Source: Candidatus Halobonum tyrrellensis G22 (GTDB lineage Archaea > Halobacteriota > Halobacteria > Halobacteriales > Haloferacaceae). From it: 64,000 nucleotides of DNA. Location of the stretch: assembly GCF_000495475.1 (NCBI RefSeq), contig NZ_ASGZ01000064.1:1-64000 (forward strand), written 5' to 3'. The notes beneath the pieces are model-generated. The model was not told where the DNA came from. It worked only from the letters and a program-made list of their open reading frames with translations, and made no database searches. Made by a program: the position numbers and the translations under genes. Shown here piece by piece: positions 15,640 to 23,892 of this stretch (within the stretch, counting starts at the first letter, position 1; each line of letters begins with the position of its first letter).

Positions 15640-17622
15640 ATGTTCGAGACGTTCGACGCGGAGGCGACAGCCGACGCCACGCACCCGCCCGCGTGGGCGC
15701 GGGAGCAACGCGACGTGTTCGACCTGCTGGCGGACGCCCGCGACCGCCTGCTCGACGACTACGTCGACGCCGACGGCACCCCGCTCTGGCCGCCGGACGA
15801 CCACGTCGGCGTCGACGGGTTCGACGACGTGATAGAGGGGTTCTACAACTGGCCGCTGGTGTACGCGATGGGCGGCGACCGGGCGTTCCTCGACGAGTCC
15901 CGCCGGGTGTACGAGGCCGCCTTGGAGCGCGGCGCCGACACGCCGACCCCGTTCGGCCACCCGATGGTGGTCGACGAGTTCGAGCAGTGCCGCGACTGGT
16001 TCCACCTCGGCGAGGGGAACCTCTACACGTACAACATGGGGCTCGCCGCGCCCGGCGACGAGGCGGTGCGCGAACGCGCCGAGCGGTTCGCGGGGCTGTA
16101 CTTCGGCGACCACCCCGCGGACAACTACGACGCCGACCGACGGCTGGTCCGCGGGCCGATGAACGGGAGTATGGGACCGGAGTTCTGCGACTTCTCGGCG
16201 TACGACCACCACCCGTACGGCGCGGAGTACCGCTGGGCGCGTCACGGCCTGCCGTGGCGCGACCTGGAGTTCGACGAGGCGGCGGACCTGCTCGACCCGG
16301 ACAACGAGGAACGGCTGTTCGAGGTGTTGAACGAGCGGTGTGCGGCGGGCGACATCCCGCTCAACCTCAACGTCACGAGCCTGATGACGAACGCGTACCT
16401 CCACACCGGCGACGACCGCTACCGCGAGTGGGTCACCGACTACCTGGCGGCGTGGCGCGAGCGGACCGCCGACAACGGCGGGCTGATACCCGACAACGTC
16501 GGCCGGTCGGGTGAGATCGGCGAGCACCTCGACGGCTCGTGGTTCGGCGGCTACTACGGCTGGTCGTGGGGCGGGTGGCACTACGTCGGCATCGGCCCGA
16601 CCGTCGCCGCCGAGAACGCCGTCCTCCTGGAGGGCGACCGCGAGTACCTGGAGTTCCCCCGGTCGCAACTCGACCGGCTGATCGACGCGGGTATCGAGGT
16701 GCCCGAAGACGACGTACACAGCACGCTGTACGTCCCCCACAAGTACGGCGCGCCCGGCGACTACCACTACGACGCGTCGGGGGGCGTCCTCACCGAGGAC
16801 GACGGCGAGGTGCTCCACCGGGACGGCTGGTACGAGTTCAAACCCCACCAGGACGACCCGTACGCGGTCCACCTCTGGTACGTCTCTCAGACGGAGGCGG
16901 ACCGCGAGCGGGTGCGCCGACTCCGCGACTGGGGGGCGCGCGACTGGAAGCGGGTCGACCCCCGCGCGTCGAACAAACACGGCGACGGCCACGAGTACGC
17001 CTGGCTGGCGTACCTCGACGGCGAGTTCCCCGACTACCCCGAGCGGATCCTCGACGCGACCCGCGAGCACGTCGGCGAGCGCCTCGACCTGATGGACGCC
17101 GAGGGCGGCGAGCCGACGACCGTCGACGAGGACTACCTCCGCGACCGCAACCCGGTGTTCCACAAGCCGCTGCTCCAGCTCACGATGGGGGCGCCCCAGC
17201 CCGTCTACTACGGCGGGCTGGTGATGGCGCAGGTCCGCCACTTCGACCCCGAGCGCGAGCGCCCTGGTCTCCCGCCGGGGGTGGCGGCGCTCGTCGAGGA
17301 CGTGTCGGCCGAGGGGGTGGAGCTGACGCTCGTCAACTGCGGCGGGCGCGACCGCGACCTGTTGGTCCAGGCGGGCGCGTACGGCGAACACCGGTTCGGG
17401 TCGGTCACCCTCGACGGCGGGCGGGCGACCGGCGGACCCGAGAGCGGCGGTGAGACCGGGAGCCGGACCGACAGAGGGGAGGGCGCGGACGCGCTCCGGG
17501 TCGTACTTCCCGCGGGGAGTCGGCTGTCGGTCCGCGCGGCGCTCGACCGGTTCGTCGACGACCCGACGTACGCGTTCCCCTGGGACCGAGCGGACGGACG
17601 GACGGCGGCGGACGGGGAGTGA
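15640..17622 (+). CDS. large intracellular protein of unknown family, probably acting on glycans
   Basis: I do not recognise a named family for this 660-residue protein. It has no signal peptide. The sequence is rich in Trp, Tyr, His and acidic residues in a helix-repeat rhythm suggestive of an alpha/alpha-toroid, as in many polysaccharide lyases and glycosidases: EGFYNWPLVYAMGG (about 67-80), CRDWFHLGEGNLYTYNMG (117-134), NGSMGPEF, DGSWFGGYYGWSWGGWHYVG (about 299-318), DGWYEFKPHQDDPYAVHLWY and HKPLLQLTMGAPQPVYYGG. The last 120 residues look like a small beta domain. Its place between a DapA-family enzyme and an IclR regulator, with GH105, GH78 and PL22 genes nearby, suggests a new glycan-active enzyme. 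Confidence 0.8.
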   Translation: MFETFDAEATADATHPPAWAREQRDVFDLLADARDRLLDDYVDADGTPLWPPDDHVGVDGFDDVIEGFYNWPLVYAMGGDRAFLDESRRVYEAALERGADTPTPFGHPMVVDEFEQCRDWFHLGEGNLYTYNMGLAAPGDEAVRERAERFAGLYFGDHPADNYDADRRLVRGPMNGSMGPEFCDFSAYDHHPYGAEYRWARHGLPWRDLEFDEAADLLDPDNEERLFEVLNERCAAGDIPLNLNVTSLMTNAYLHTGDDRYREWVTDYLAAWRERTADNGGLIPDNVGRSGEIGEHLDGSWFGGYYGWSWGGWHYVGIGPTVAAENAVLLEGDREYLEFPRSQLDRLIDAGIEVPEDDVHSTLYVPHKYGAPGDYHYDASGGVLTEDDGEVLHRDGWYEFKPHQDDPYAVHLWYVSQTEADRERVRRLRDWGARDWKRVDPRASNKHGDGHEYAWLAYLDGEFPDYPERILDATREHVGERLDLMDAEGGEPTTVDEDYLRDRNPVFHKPLLQLTMGAPQPVYYGGLVMAQVRHFDPERERPGLPPGVAALVEDVSAEGVELTLVNCGGRDRDLLVQAGAYGEHRFGSVTLDGGRATGGPESGGETGSRTDRGEGADALRVVLPAGSRLSVRAALDRFVDDPTYAFPWDRADGRTAADGE

Positions 17623-17673
17623 GGAGGGGAGAGCGACCGCCGGGGCCGACCGGATCGGTCCGCCCCGACCGGG

Positions 17674-18450
17674 TCAGTCGGCCGAGAACTTGGTGTTGAG
17701 TTCGATCACGTTCGCGGCCCGGCGCACCTGGTCCGCGAGTTCGCCGTGGAGTCGGTCGTCGGTGAACCGGCTGGTCGGGCCGGAGACGCTGACCGCGCCC
17801 AGCACCGTCTCGTCGTTCTTGACCGGCGCGGCGACGCAGCGGAGCCCGTCGATGTTCTCCTCGTTGTCGATGCCGTAGCCGCGCTCGCGGATCTCGTCGA
17901 GTTCCTCCCGGAGCGCCTCGGCGCTCGTGATCGTCTTCGCGGTCAACGGCTCGAACTCGCAGTCGTCGATGATCCGGTCGCGCTTCTCGGCGGGGAGGTG
18001 GGTGAGGATGGTCTTCCCGAGCGACGTGGAGTACATCGGCTGGTGGGTGCCGACCCGCGATGCGGTCTCGACCGCCCGGGCGCCGCGGGCCTTGTAGAGG
18101 TACGACACGCGGCCGTACTCCTCGATGCCGAACTGGGCTATCTCCTCGGTCTCGGTCGCGAGCGCCTCCACCTCCTCCGCTATCACGTCGTAGTTGCCGA
18201 TCTGGGTGCGGACGTGCTCGGCCATGTCGAGGATGCGGAGGCTGAGTCGGTACCCCTCCTCGGTCGGAACGACCATCTCCTCGTCGACGAGCGTCCGGAG
18301 GTGGCTGTGGACGGTGCTCTTCGAGTAGCCGAGTTCGTCCGCGATCCCCGTCAGCGTCATCTTCTCGTCCCGCTGGAGCAGGTCCACGATCGAGAAGGCG
18401 ATCTGAACGCCCCTGATCCGCCGTCCGGGTCCGTCGGGTTGCGTGTCCAT
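17674..18450 (-). CDS. IclR-family transcriptional regulator 1
   Basis: This 258-residue protein starts at the ATG of MDTQPDGPG, 25 nt from a CTTAACTC box; longer frames upstream run through the promoter. A winged helix-turn-helix occupies about residues 15-80 (MTLTGIADELGYSKSTVHSHLRTL) and the IclR effector domain about 95-255, with STSLGKTILTHLP, GLRCVAAPVKN and AVSVSGPTSRF as usual landmarks. It probably senses a sugar acid. Three copies of a GTTCCC-N5-GGGAAC type inverted repeat lie in its upstream region, one directly against its own promoter, which suggests autoregulation and control of the divergent ThuA gene. Confidence 0.92.
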   Translation of the reverse strand: MDTQPDGPGRRIRGVQIAFSIVDLLQRDEKMTLTGIADELGYSKSTVHSHLRTLVDEEMVVPTEEGYRLSLRILDMAEHVRTQIGNYDVIAEEVEALATETEEIAQFGIEEYGRVSYLYKARGARAVETASRVGTHQPMYSTSLGKTILTHLPAEKRDRIIDDCEFEPLTAKTITSAEALREELDEIRERGYGIDNEENIDGLRCVAAPVKNDETVLGAVSVSGPTSRFTDDRLHGELADQVRRAANVIELNTKFSAD

Positions 18451-18474
18451 ACAGCGATCCCTGTCCCGCACCGA

Positions 18475-18482
18475 CTTAACTC
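18475..18482 (-). promoter_or_regulatory. TATA-like box of IclR regulator 1
   Basis: On the minus strand GAGTTAAG, 24 nt before the start at 18450. The 12-mer CGACTTAACTCT (18472-18483) is identical to that upstream of the rhamnonate-dehydratase-like gene at 35148-35159. Confidence 0.6.
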
Positions 18483-18483
18483 T

Positions 18484-18500
18484 GTTCCCGCTACGGGAAC
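18484..18500. promoter_or_regulatory. candidate IclR-1 operator, perfect GTTCCC-N5-GGGAAC
   Basis: GTTCCC-GCTAC-GGGAAC, a perfect 6-bp inverted repeat, begins one base beyond the TATA-like box of IclR 1, where bound protein would block or recruit basal factors. The same arms and spacing recur at 58227-58243. Confidence 0.65.
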
Positions 18501-18625
18501 GTGAGATCGGCGGATATCCGGCGATACGGGGCGTCGCCGTCCGCGGTCCGTCGGCCGGAGCGCCACTGATCGCCGGACGGCCGGCGGAACCGCCGACACC
18601 GAACCCGCGACGGCCGGCGAAACTC

Positions 18626-18642
18626 GTTCTCGGCACGGGAAC
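18626..18642. promoter_or_regulatory. candidate IclR-1 operator, one mismatch
   Basis: GTTCTC-GGCAC-GGGAAC has the same arms and spacing as 18484-18500 with one arm mismatch. It lies mid-way in the divergent region between IclR 1 and the ThuA gene. Confidence 0.5.
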
Positions 18643-18833
18643 GTCCGTCGCCGCCGGCCGCGCGAATACTGCCGGAACTCGCCGGTCGGTCGGCGCGTCC
18701 GTCCGGAGACTGACACGCGTATCGGTGTCATTCTGGGTCCGGGACCGGGTGGTGTCACGTCCGGCCTGGCACCCCCTCGGGCGCGCCCGGCGGTTCGGAC
18801 CCCGTGCGGCGCGGACCGACGGCCGTCGGACGA

Positions 18834-18850
18834 ATTCCCCTCAGGGGAAC
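18834..18850. promoter_or_regulatory. candidate IclR-1 operator, one mismatch
   Basis: ATTCCC-CTCAG-GGGAAC lies about 50 nt upstream of the TTTATG box of the ThuA gene, so regulator 1 could control that gene. The rest of the 477-bp gap 18451-18927 holds no credible gene. Confidence 0.5.
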
Positions 18851-18898
18851 GTCGGGGTGCGGCCCGACGGGGCGAGCGCTCGGGGGCCGACGCTAGGG

Positions 18899-18904
18899 TT
18901 TATG
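18899..18904 (+). promoter_or_regulatory. TATA-like box of the second ThuA gene
   Basis: TTTATG lies 23 nt before the ATG at 18928. Confidence 0.6.
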
Positions 18905-18927
18905 CCGGCCCGAGAGGTGGATCGCGT

Positions 18928-19650
18928 ATGACGATACGGGTCACCGTCTGGAACGAGAACGTCCACGAACGCGAGGAGCCGTCGGTCGCCGAGCGCTACC
19001 CCGACGGCATCCACGGCGCCGTCGCCGACGCCGTCCGGGGGGAGAACCGTGAGGTGCGGACCGCGACGCTCGACCAACCGGACCACGGACTGGGCGGGGG
19101 GACGCTCACGGAGACCGACGTTCTGGTGTGGTGGTCCCACTGCGCGAACGACGAGGTGAGCGACGAGGTGGCCGACCGCGTGGTCGACCGGGTCCACGAG
19201 GGGATGGGGTTCGTCCCGCTCCACTCGGGGAAGAACTCCAAGCCGTTCAAACGCCTGATGGGGACGACGTGTGACATCAAGTACCGCCACGGCGGCGAAC
19301 GCGAACGGGTCTGGGTCGCCGACCCCGGCCACCCCATCGCGGACGGTCTCGACGAGCAGTTCGAGATCCCGAACACGGAGACGTACGGCGAACCGTACGA
19401 CGTGCCCGAACCCGACCGGACCGTCCTCGTCTCGTGGTTCGAGGGCGGCGAGGTGTTCCGGTCGGGCATCTGCTACCGGCGGGGTCGGGGCCGCATCTTC
19501 GCGTTCCGCCCGGGCCACGAGGAGTACCCCATCTTCCACCAGGAGGAGGTCAGACGCGTGGTCGACAACGCGGTGGCGTGGGCGGCACCCACCGAGGGGG
19601 CGTCCGCGCGGTACGGCGAGACCGACCCGCTCGAACCCACGGGGGAGTGA
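18928..19650 (+). CDS. ThuA-family protein (second copy)
   Basis: This 240-residue protein is a clear ThuA member: IRVTVWNENVHERE at the N-terminus, DVLVWWSHCANDEVSD (about 68-83), GMGFVPLHSGKNSKPFKRLMGT, HPIADGLDEQFEIPNTETYGEPYDVPEPD and the C-terminal GRGRIFAFRPGHEEYPIFHQEEVRRVV. In bacteria ThuA works with the Gfo/Idh enzyme ThuB in oxidative disaccharide use. The next gene, a CBM9-like protein, overlaps its stop codon as GTGA, so the two are co-translated. Upstream candidate IclR-1 operators suggest control by the divergent regulator. No signal peptide. Confidence 0.93.
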   Translation: MTIRVTVWNENVHEREEPSVAERYPDGIHGAVADAVRGENREVRTATLDQPDHGLGGGTLTETDVLVWWSHCANDEVSDEVADRVVDRVHEGMGFVPLHSGKNSKPFKRLMGTTCDIKYRHGGERERVWVADPGHPIADGLDEQFEIPNTETYGEPYDVPEPDRTVLVSWFEGGEVFRSGICYRRGRGRIFAFRPGHEEYPIFHQEEVRRVVDNAVAWAAPTEGASARYGETDPLEPTGE

Positions 19651-20318
19651 GCGTGGCGACGTACGAAGTCCGGCACGCGGAGGGACCGATACCGCTGTCG
19701 GGCGACGCCGCGGACGACGCGTGGCTGCGCGCGAACGCCGCCCACCTCGACCAGTTCTCGTGGGGGGAGTCGGGTCCCGACACCGCGGTCCGGGCGCTCC
19801 ACGACGGCGAGGCGCTCTACCTCCAGTTTCTGGCCGACGACGACCGGATCCACGCCGACGTGACGGAGTTGAACGGCCCGACGTTCGAGGACAGTTCCGT
19901 CGAGTTCTTCGCCACCCCCGGCCCGGCCGGCGGGACGCGCTACCTCAACTTCGAGGCGAACTGCTGTGGCACGTTCAAACTCGGCTGGCAGGAGCCGCGG
20001 TGGCGCGAGCGCGGGGTCGGCCGCGACCTCGTCCCCCCGGGACTCGCCGACGAGATAACCGTCGAGACCTCCGAGCCGGGACCGACGCGCGACCCTCGCC
20101 CCGACGACGACGGCTGGTGGCTCGCGGCGCGGATCCCCGAGTCGACGCTCCGGTCGCTGACGGGCCGCGAGGTGACGGTCGGGTCGGGCGCGGTCTGGCG
20201 GGGCAACTTCTACCGGAGCGGCGTCCCCGACGAGCGGAAGGCGACGTGGAGTCCGCTCCCGCTGTCGACGCCGGAGTACCACTCGCCGGAGTTCTTCGGG
20301 TGGGTCGAGTTCGAGTAG
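19647..20318 (+). CDS. stand-alone CBM9-like carbohydrate-binding protein, cytoplasmic
   Basis: This 223-residue protein starts at a GTG overlapping the ThuA stop (another in-frame GTG lies two codons on). It matches the CBM9-like beta-sandwich: IPLSGDAADDAWLRANAAHLD at the front, then AVRALHDGEALYLQFLADDDRIHADV, SSVEFFATPG, YLNFEANCCGTFKLGWQE and the C-terminal GAVWRGNFYRSG...SPLPLSTPEYHSPEFFGWVEFE. Members are usually fused to secreted xylanases or found as free proteins of unknown role. Here there is no export signal, which is odd for a polysaccharide-binding module, and the tight link to ThuA suggests a joint intracellular job. Confidence 0.82.
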   Translation: MSVATYEVRHAEGPIPLSGDAADDAWLRANAAHLDQFSWGESGPDTAVRALHDGEALYLQFLADDDRIHADVTELNGPTFEDSSVEFFATPGPAGGTRYLNFEANCCGTFKLGWQEPRWRERGVGRDLVPPGLADEITVETSEPGPTRDPRPDDDGWWLAARIPESTLRSLTGREVTVGSGAVWRGNFYRSGVPDERKATWSPLPLSTPEYHSPEFFGWVEFE

Positions 20319-20331
20319 GGCGGGCCGACCC

Positions 20332-21000
20332 TCAGACGAACTTGACGCCCACGTGTTCGAGGTCGTCGGTGTAGCGGGCGACGTTGATGACCAGCGGCGT
20401 GAGCGACTCCACCTCGGCGGCGTTCGCGAGCGGGCCGGCGTCGACCGCACCCAGTCCCTCGACACCCTCGGCCAGGTCGGCAACCCGCGCCTTCGCGTCG
20501 TCGTCGTCGCCGACGAGGGGCGTGTCGAGGTCGAACTCCTCGTCGAGGTCGGTGAGGCGGTCGGCCGAGAGGTTGGTGAACGCCGCGACCACCGGCACCC
20601 CCTCGGGCGCCGCGTCCGCGACGAGTGCCGCGACGCTGCCCGCCGACGGCGGGTGGTAGTGGAGGCCGTCGCCGTCGCCCTGCATCCCGACGGCGGGGCT
20701 GACGAGGACCGCGTCGTCGCCGACGGCGTCGCCGACCGAGTCGACGGTGTCCTCGGCGTGGTACGGCGGGACCGAGAGGATCACCACGTCCGCGCCCTCG
20801 ACGGCCGTCTCGTTGTCCGCGCCCTCGATGGAGCGGTCGATGCCGCGGTCCGCGAGCGTCTCCTCGTACGCCGCCGCCGCGTCGGCCGCCTTCTCCGCGG
20901 TCCGCGACCCGACGACGAGTTCGTGGTCGGTGTCGCGGCCGAACCGGAGCGTCAGTCCCTCGCCGATGTCGCCCGTTCCGCCCACGAGTGCGATCTGCAT
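20332..21000 (-). CDS. npdG: F420H2:NADP oxidoreductase (NPDG-type)
   Basis: This 222-residue protein begins MQIALVGGTGDIGEGL, the glycine-rich NADP-binding motif of F420-dependent NADP reductases. GSRTAEKAADAA follows (Ser/Arg contact the 2'-phosphate), then ADVVILSVPPYHAEDTV, LVSPAVGMQGDGDG, and the C-terminal GPLANAAEVESLTPLVINVARY that closes the F420 site. It exchanges hydride between F420H2 and NADP in the cytoplasm. The longer frame up to 21162 runs past the promoter and is not used. It is convergent with the CBM9-like gene and divergent from the sulfatase. Three LLM-class enzymes in the window could use its F420H2. Confidence 0.93.
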   Translation of the reverse strand: MQIALVGGTGDIGEGLTLRFGRDTDHELVVGSRTAEKAADAAAAYEETLADRGIDRSIEGADNETAVEGADVVILSVPPYHAEDTVDSVGDAVGDDAVLVSPAVGMQGDGDGLHYHPPSAGSVAALVADAAPEGVPVVAAFTNLSADRLTDLDEEFDLDTPLVGDDDDAKARVADLAEGVEGLGAVDAGPLANAAEVESLTPLVINVARYTDDLEHVGVKFV

Positions 21001-21090
21001 ACGTGACCCTCCGTCGTGCGGAACAAACCGGTTTCGGTCGCCCCCGGCCGCCGCGCGGATGCCCGACGGTAGCGGCGACCGGCTACCGGC

Positions 21091-21156
21091 CGGCGACGAC
21101 GGCGACGACGGTAACGACGGCGACGGCGCCGACGACAGCGACGACGGCGACGAACG
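21091..21156. repeat. degenerate GACGGC/GACGAC simple repeat
   Basis: About 65 bp of imperfect 6-bp units made of GACGGC and GACGAC lie in the divergent gap between the F420 reductase and the sulfatase. It would read as Asp/Gly-rich protein in one frame and is probably non-coding simple-sequence DNA. Confidence 0.7.
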
Positions 21157-21194
21157 CCGCACAGTTAACTACCGCGCGGTCGAACCGGCCCGCA

Positions 21195-22640
21195 ATGTCC
21201 TCCCGGCGGCCGAACGTCCTGTTCGTGATGACCGACCAGCAGCGGTTCGACACGGTCGGCGCGCTGGGGTACGACCACGTCGACACGCCCAACCTCGACC
21301 GTCTGGTCGACCGCGGGGTCGCCTGCACGAACGCGTACAGTAGCGCGCCGGTCTGCGTGCCCGCGCGACACAACGTCCGGACGGGCTGTGACCCGACCAC
21401 GACCGGCTACCTCGGCAACGACAAGCGCCCCGCCGACCACCTCGAAGACGCCCACGGGCCGTTCCTCGCGCGCGCGATGTGCGAGCGGGGTTACCGGACG
21501 TTCGGGGTCGGGAAGTTCCACGCCCACCCCGACGGCATCGACCTGGGGTACGACCGGCGGCTGACCGGCGACGACTACGCGGCGTACGCCGAGTCGGTCG
21601 GCGTCGACCCGTCGGCCGACACCGGCCGGCTGGCGGCGACGAACTTCCTGCCGCAGTCGTCCGGGATCCCGCCCGAACACCGCCGGATGGCGTGGATCGC
21701 CGACGAGACCGAGGCGGAACTCCGACGGGAGGACGACCGCCCGTTCTTCGGGCTGGTCTCCTTCTCGAAACCCCACCCCGCGTGGAACCCCTCGCCGCCG
21801 TTCGACGACTACTACGACCCCGACGACGCGCCCGACCCGATACGCGGCGAGCGGACGGTCGACCACGCCGACGAGAAGGTGCCCGCCCAGAACCACCACT
21901 TCTGGAAGGCGCGCGACGACGACACGGGCCTCCACACGACGCGGGTGGCGCGCGCACACTACTACGGGCTGGTGACCCAACTCGACCGCGAGGTGGGACG
22001 CGTCCTCGACGCCGTCGAGGCGCGCGACGACGCCGCGAACACGCTGGTCTGTTTCTTCTCCGACCACGGCGAACTCCTCGGCGACCACCGCGGCTGGGGG
22101 AAGACATCGTTCTTCGAGCAGTCGACGCGCGTCCCGTTCCTCCTGAGTTGGCCCGCCGAACTGGAGGCGGGTCGCCGCTACGACGGCCTCGTCTCGCTGA
22201 CCGACCTGTTCGGGATAGCGACGACCGCCGCCGGAGCGGGGGAACTCCGCGACGGGGCGGACCTGCTCGGCGCGCTGACCGGGACGGCACCGCCGCGCGA
22301 GCGGCTGGTCGGCTGTCACGAGACGCCCCGCGAGACGGACGCGTTCTCCATCCCGCACAACGCCACGGCGATGGTCCGCGAGGACGACTGGAAGTACGTC
22401 TACGCGGTCGACGGCGGCCGCGAGCAGCTGTTCGACCTCGGCTCGGACCCCCGCGAGACGGCCGACCTCTCGGCCGACCGGCCGGCGGTCGTCGACCGAC
22501 TCCGGGGGGCGCTGGTCGAGCATCTCCGCGGGAGCGCGGCGGCGCGTCTCCTCGACGGCGACGGCCTCCTGTCGACTCCCTACGAACGGATCGACATGGG
22601 CCGGTACCACCCCGAGACGTACGGGCCGTTCGCCGAGTGA
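21195..22640 (+). CDS. arylsulfatase-type sulfatase
   Basis: This 481-residue protein is a formylglycine-type sulfatase. The N-terminal NVLFVMTDQQRFDT provides metal-binding Asp, and the modification motif C54-V-P-A-R58 (CVPARHNVRTG) would carry the active-site formylglycine. FGVGKFHAHP, FFSDHGELLGDHRGWGKTSFFEQSTRVPFLLSWP and the C-terminal EDDWKYVYAVDGGREQLFDLGSDPRE are standard landmarks. The start at 21195 gives the usual short N-terminus; longer frames cross the simple repeat. No signal peptide, so it would act on imported sulfated sugars. It suggests that the substrate range includes sulfated polysaccharide. Confidence 0.93.
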   Translation: MSSRRPNVLFVMTDQQRFDTVGALGYDHVDTPNLDRLVDRGVACTNAYSSAPVCVPARHNVRTGCDPTTTGYLGNDKRPADHLEDAHGPFLARAMCERGYRTFGVGKFHAHPDGIDLGYDRRLTGDDYAAYAESVGVDPSADTGRLAATNFLPQSSGIPPEHRRMAWIADETEAELRREDDRPFFGLVSFSKPHPAWNPSPPFDDYYDPDDAPDPIRGERTVDHADEKVPAQNHHFWKARDDDTGLHTTRVARAHYYGLVTQLDREVGRVLDAVEARDDAANTLVCFFSDHGELLGDHRGWGKTSFFEQSTRVPFLLSWPAELEAGRRYDGLVSLTDLFGIATTAAGAGELRDGADLLGALTGTAPPRERLVGCHETPRETDAFSIPHNATAMVREDDWKYVYAVDGGREQLFDLGSDPRETADLSADRPAVVDRLRGALVEHLRGSAAARLLDGDGLLSTPYERIDMGRYHPETYGPFAE

Positions 22641-22760
22641 CGGCGGGACGGGCGCAGTGAACGCGGAGAGGCGAGCGGACGCGGTGACGTGGACGCAGGA
22701 GCGAATGCAGTGACGGCGACGCGCGAGCGGATCCGGCGACGTGCGGGGCGAAGGATGACG

Positions 22761-22770
22761 AACTATTATG
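22761..22770 (+). promoter_or_regulatory. AACTATTATG promoter-like element
   Basis: AACTATTATG ends 31 nt before the LLM gene ATG at 22802 and resembles the element of the pectate lyase gene at 9380. Confidence 0.45.
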
Positions 22771-22801
22771 TACTCGCTCCACCGAGGCGACAGCGTACGC
22801 A

Positions 22802-23788
22802 ATGAAGTTCGGAATCTTCCCCATCGAAGGGGGCGACACCTGGGAGGGCGTGGTCGAACAGTGTCAAGTGGCCGAGAACGTCGGCTTCGAGACCTGCTGG
22901 GTCAACGACCACCAGGCGACCGAGGGGGACAACTACTGGCCGTCGCCGCTGACGAGACTCACCAGCATCGCGACGGGCACCGAGGAGCTCGAACTCGTCA
23001 CGTCGGTCCTGATCCTCCCGCTGTACCACCCGCTCCACGTGGCACAGCGCGCGGCGATGCTCGACAACATCTCCGACGGGCGGCTCACCCTCGGCGTGGG
23101 GCTGGGCTACGTCGAAAAGGAGTTCGGGGCGTTCGGCGTCCCGATGGACGAACGCGCCGGCCGGCTGATCGAGGGGATCCAGTTCATCGACGAGTTCCTC
23201 TCCTCGGAGGAGCCCATCTCGTACGACTGCCCGTTCTTCGAGGTGGAAGACTGGCAGCCGCTCCCGCAGACCATCCAGAAGCCGCGGCCGCCGCTGTGGA
23301 TCGGCGGGTGGGGGGACAAACAGCTCTCCCGCTCCGTGAAGTTCTCCGACGCGTGGGTGCCGGGCGTCGTCGCCGACTTGGAGGCGGTGGAGGTCCGTAA
23401 GGAGAAACAGCGCGACATGGTCGAAGACAGCGACCAGAACTGGGACGAGATGGACCACCCGCTGATGCGCGAGGCGGTCATCGCCGAGACGGAGGAGGAG
23501 GTCATGGAGCGCAAGGAGTACGTCCACCGGACGTACCTCGACGAGTACGGCGGCGAGTTCTCCCACCCGCTGATGACAGCCGACTCCGTCGAGGACTTCG
23601 AGGAACTCGCGGACGACCGGTTCGTCTACGGCACGCCCGAGCAGGTGGTCGAACAGATCGAGGACATGCGAGACCGGTTCGCGCTCGACCAGTTGACCCT
23701 GCGGTTCCACCACTCGGGGATGCCCAAGGAGATGGTCGAAGACCAGATCCGGCTGTTCGGCGACGAGGTCATCCCGGAGTTCAACTGA
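22802..23788 (+). CDS. LLM-class F420-dependent oxidoreductase (copy 2)
   Basis: This 328-residue luciferase-like TIM barrel starts MKFGIFPIEGGDTWEGV. Landmarks are GFETCWVNDHQATEGDNYWPSP, the YHPLHVAQRAAMLDNISDGRLTLGVGLGYVEKEFGAFGVPM block and RPPLWIGGWGDKQLSRSV, followed by YGTPEQVVEQIEDM near the C-terminus. It is about the usual length for F420-dependent family members. It stands alone between the sulfatase (same strand) and the shikimate dehydrogenase (opposite strand). The substrate is unknown. Confidence 0.87.
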   Translation: MKFGIFPIEGGDTWEGVVEQCQVAENVGFETCWVNDHQATEGDNYWPSPLTRLTSIATGTEELELVTSVLILPLYHPLHVAQRAAMLDNISDGRLTLGVGLGYVEKEFGAFGVPMDERAGRLIEGIQFIDEFLSSEEPISYDCPFFEVEDWQPLPQTIQKPRPPLWIGGWGDKQLSRSVKFSDAWVPGVVADLEAVEVRKEKQRDMVEDSDQNWDEMDHPLMREAVIAETEEEVMERKEYVHRTYLDEYGGEFSHPLMTADSVEDFEELADDRFVYGTPEQVVEQIEDMRDRFALDQLTLRFHHSGMPKEMVEDQIRLFGDEVIPEFN

Positions 23789-23892
23789 GCGGCCGCCGCG
23801 CTCGCCGTTTTCGGGCGCGACGCGGTCGAGACCGGCCGACGGACCCGAGTCGGGCGGCGCTTCCGACCCCGGCCGGGGGTCGGATCGCGGTG

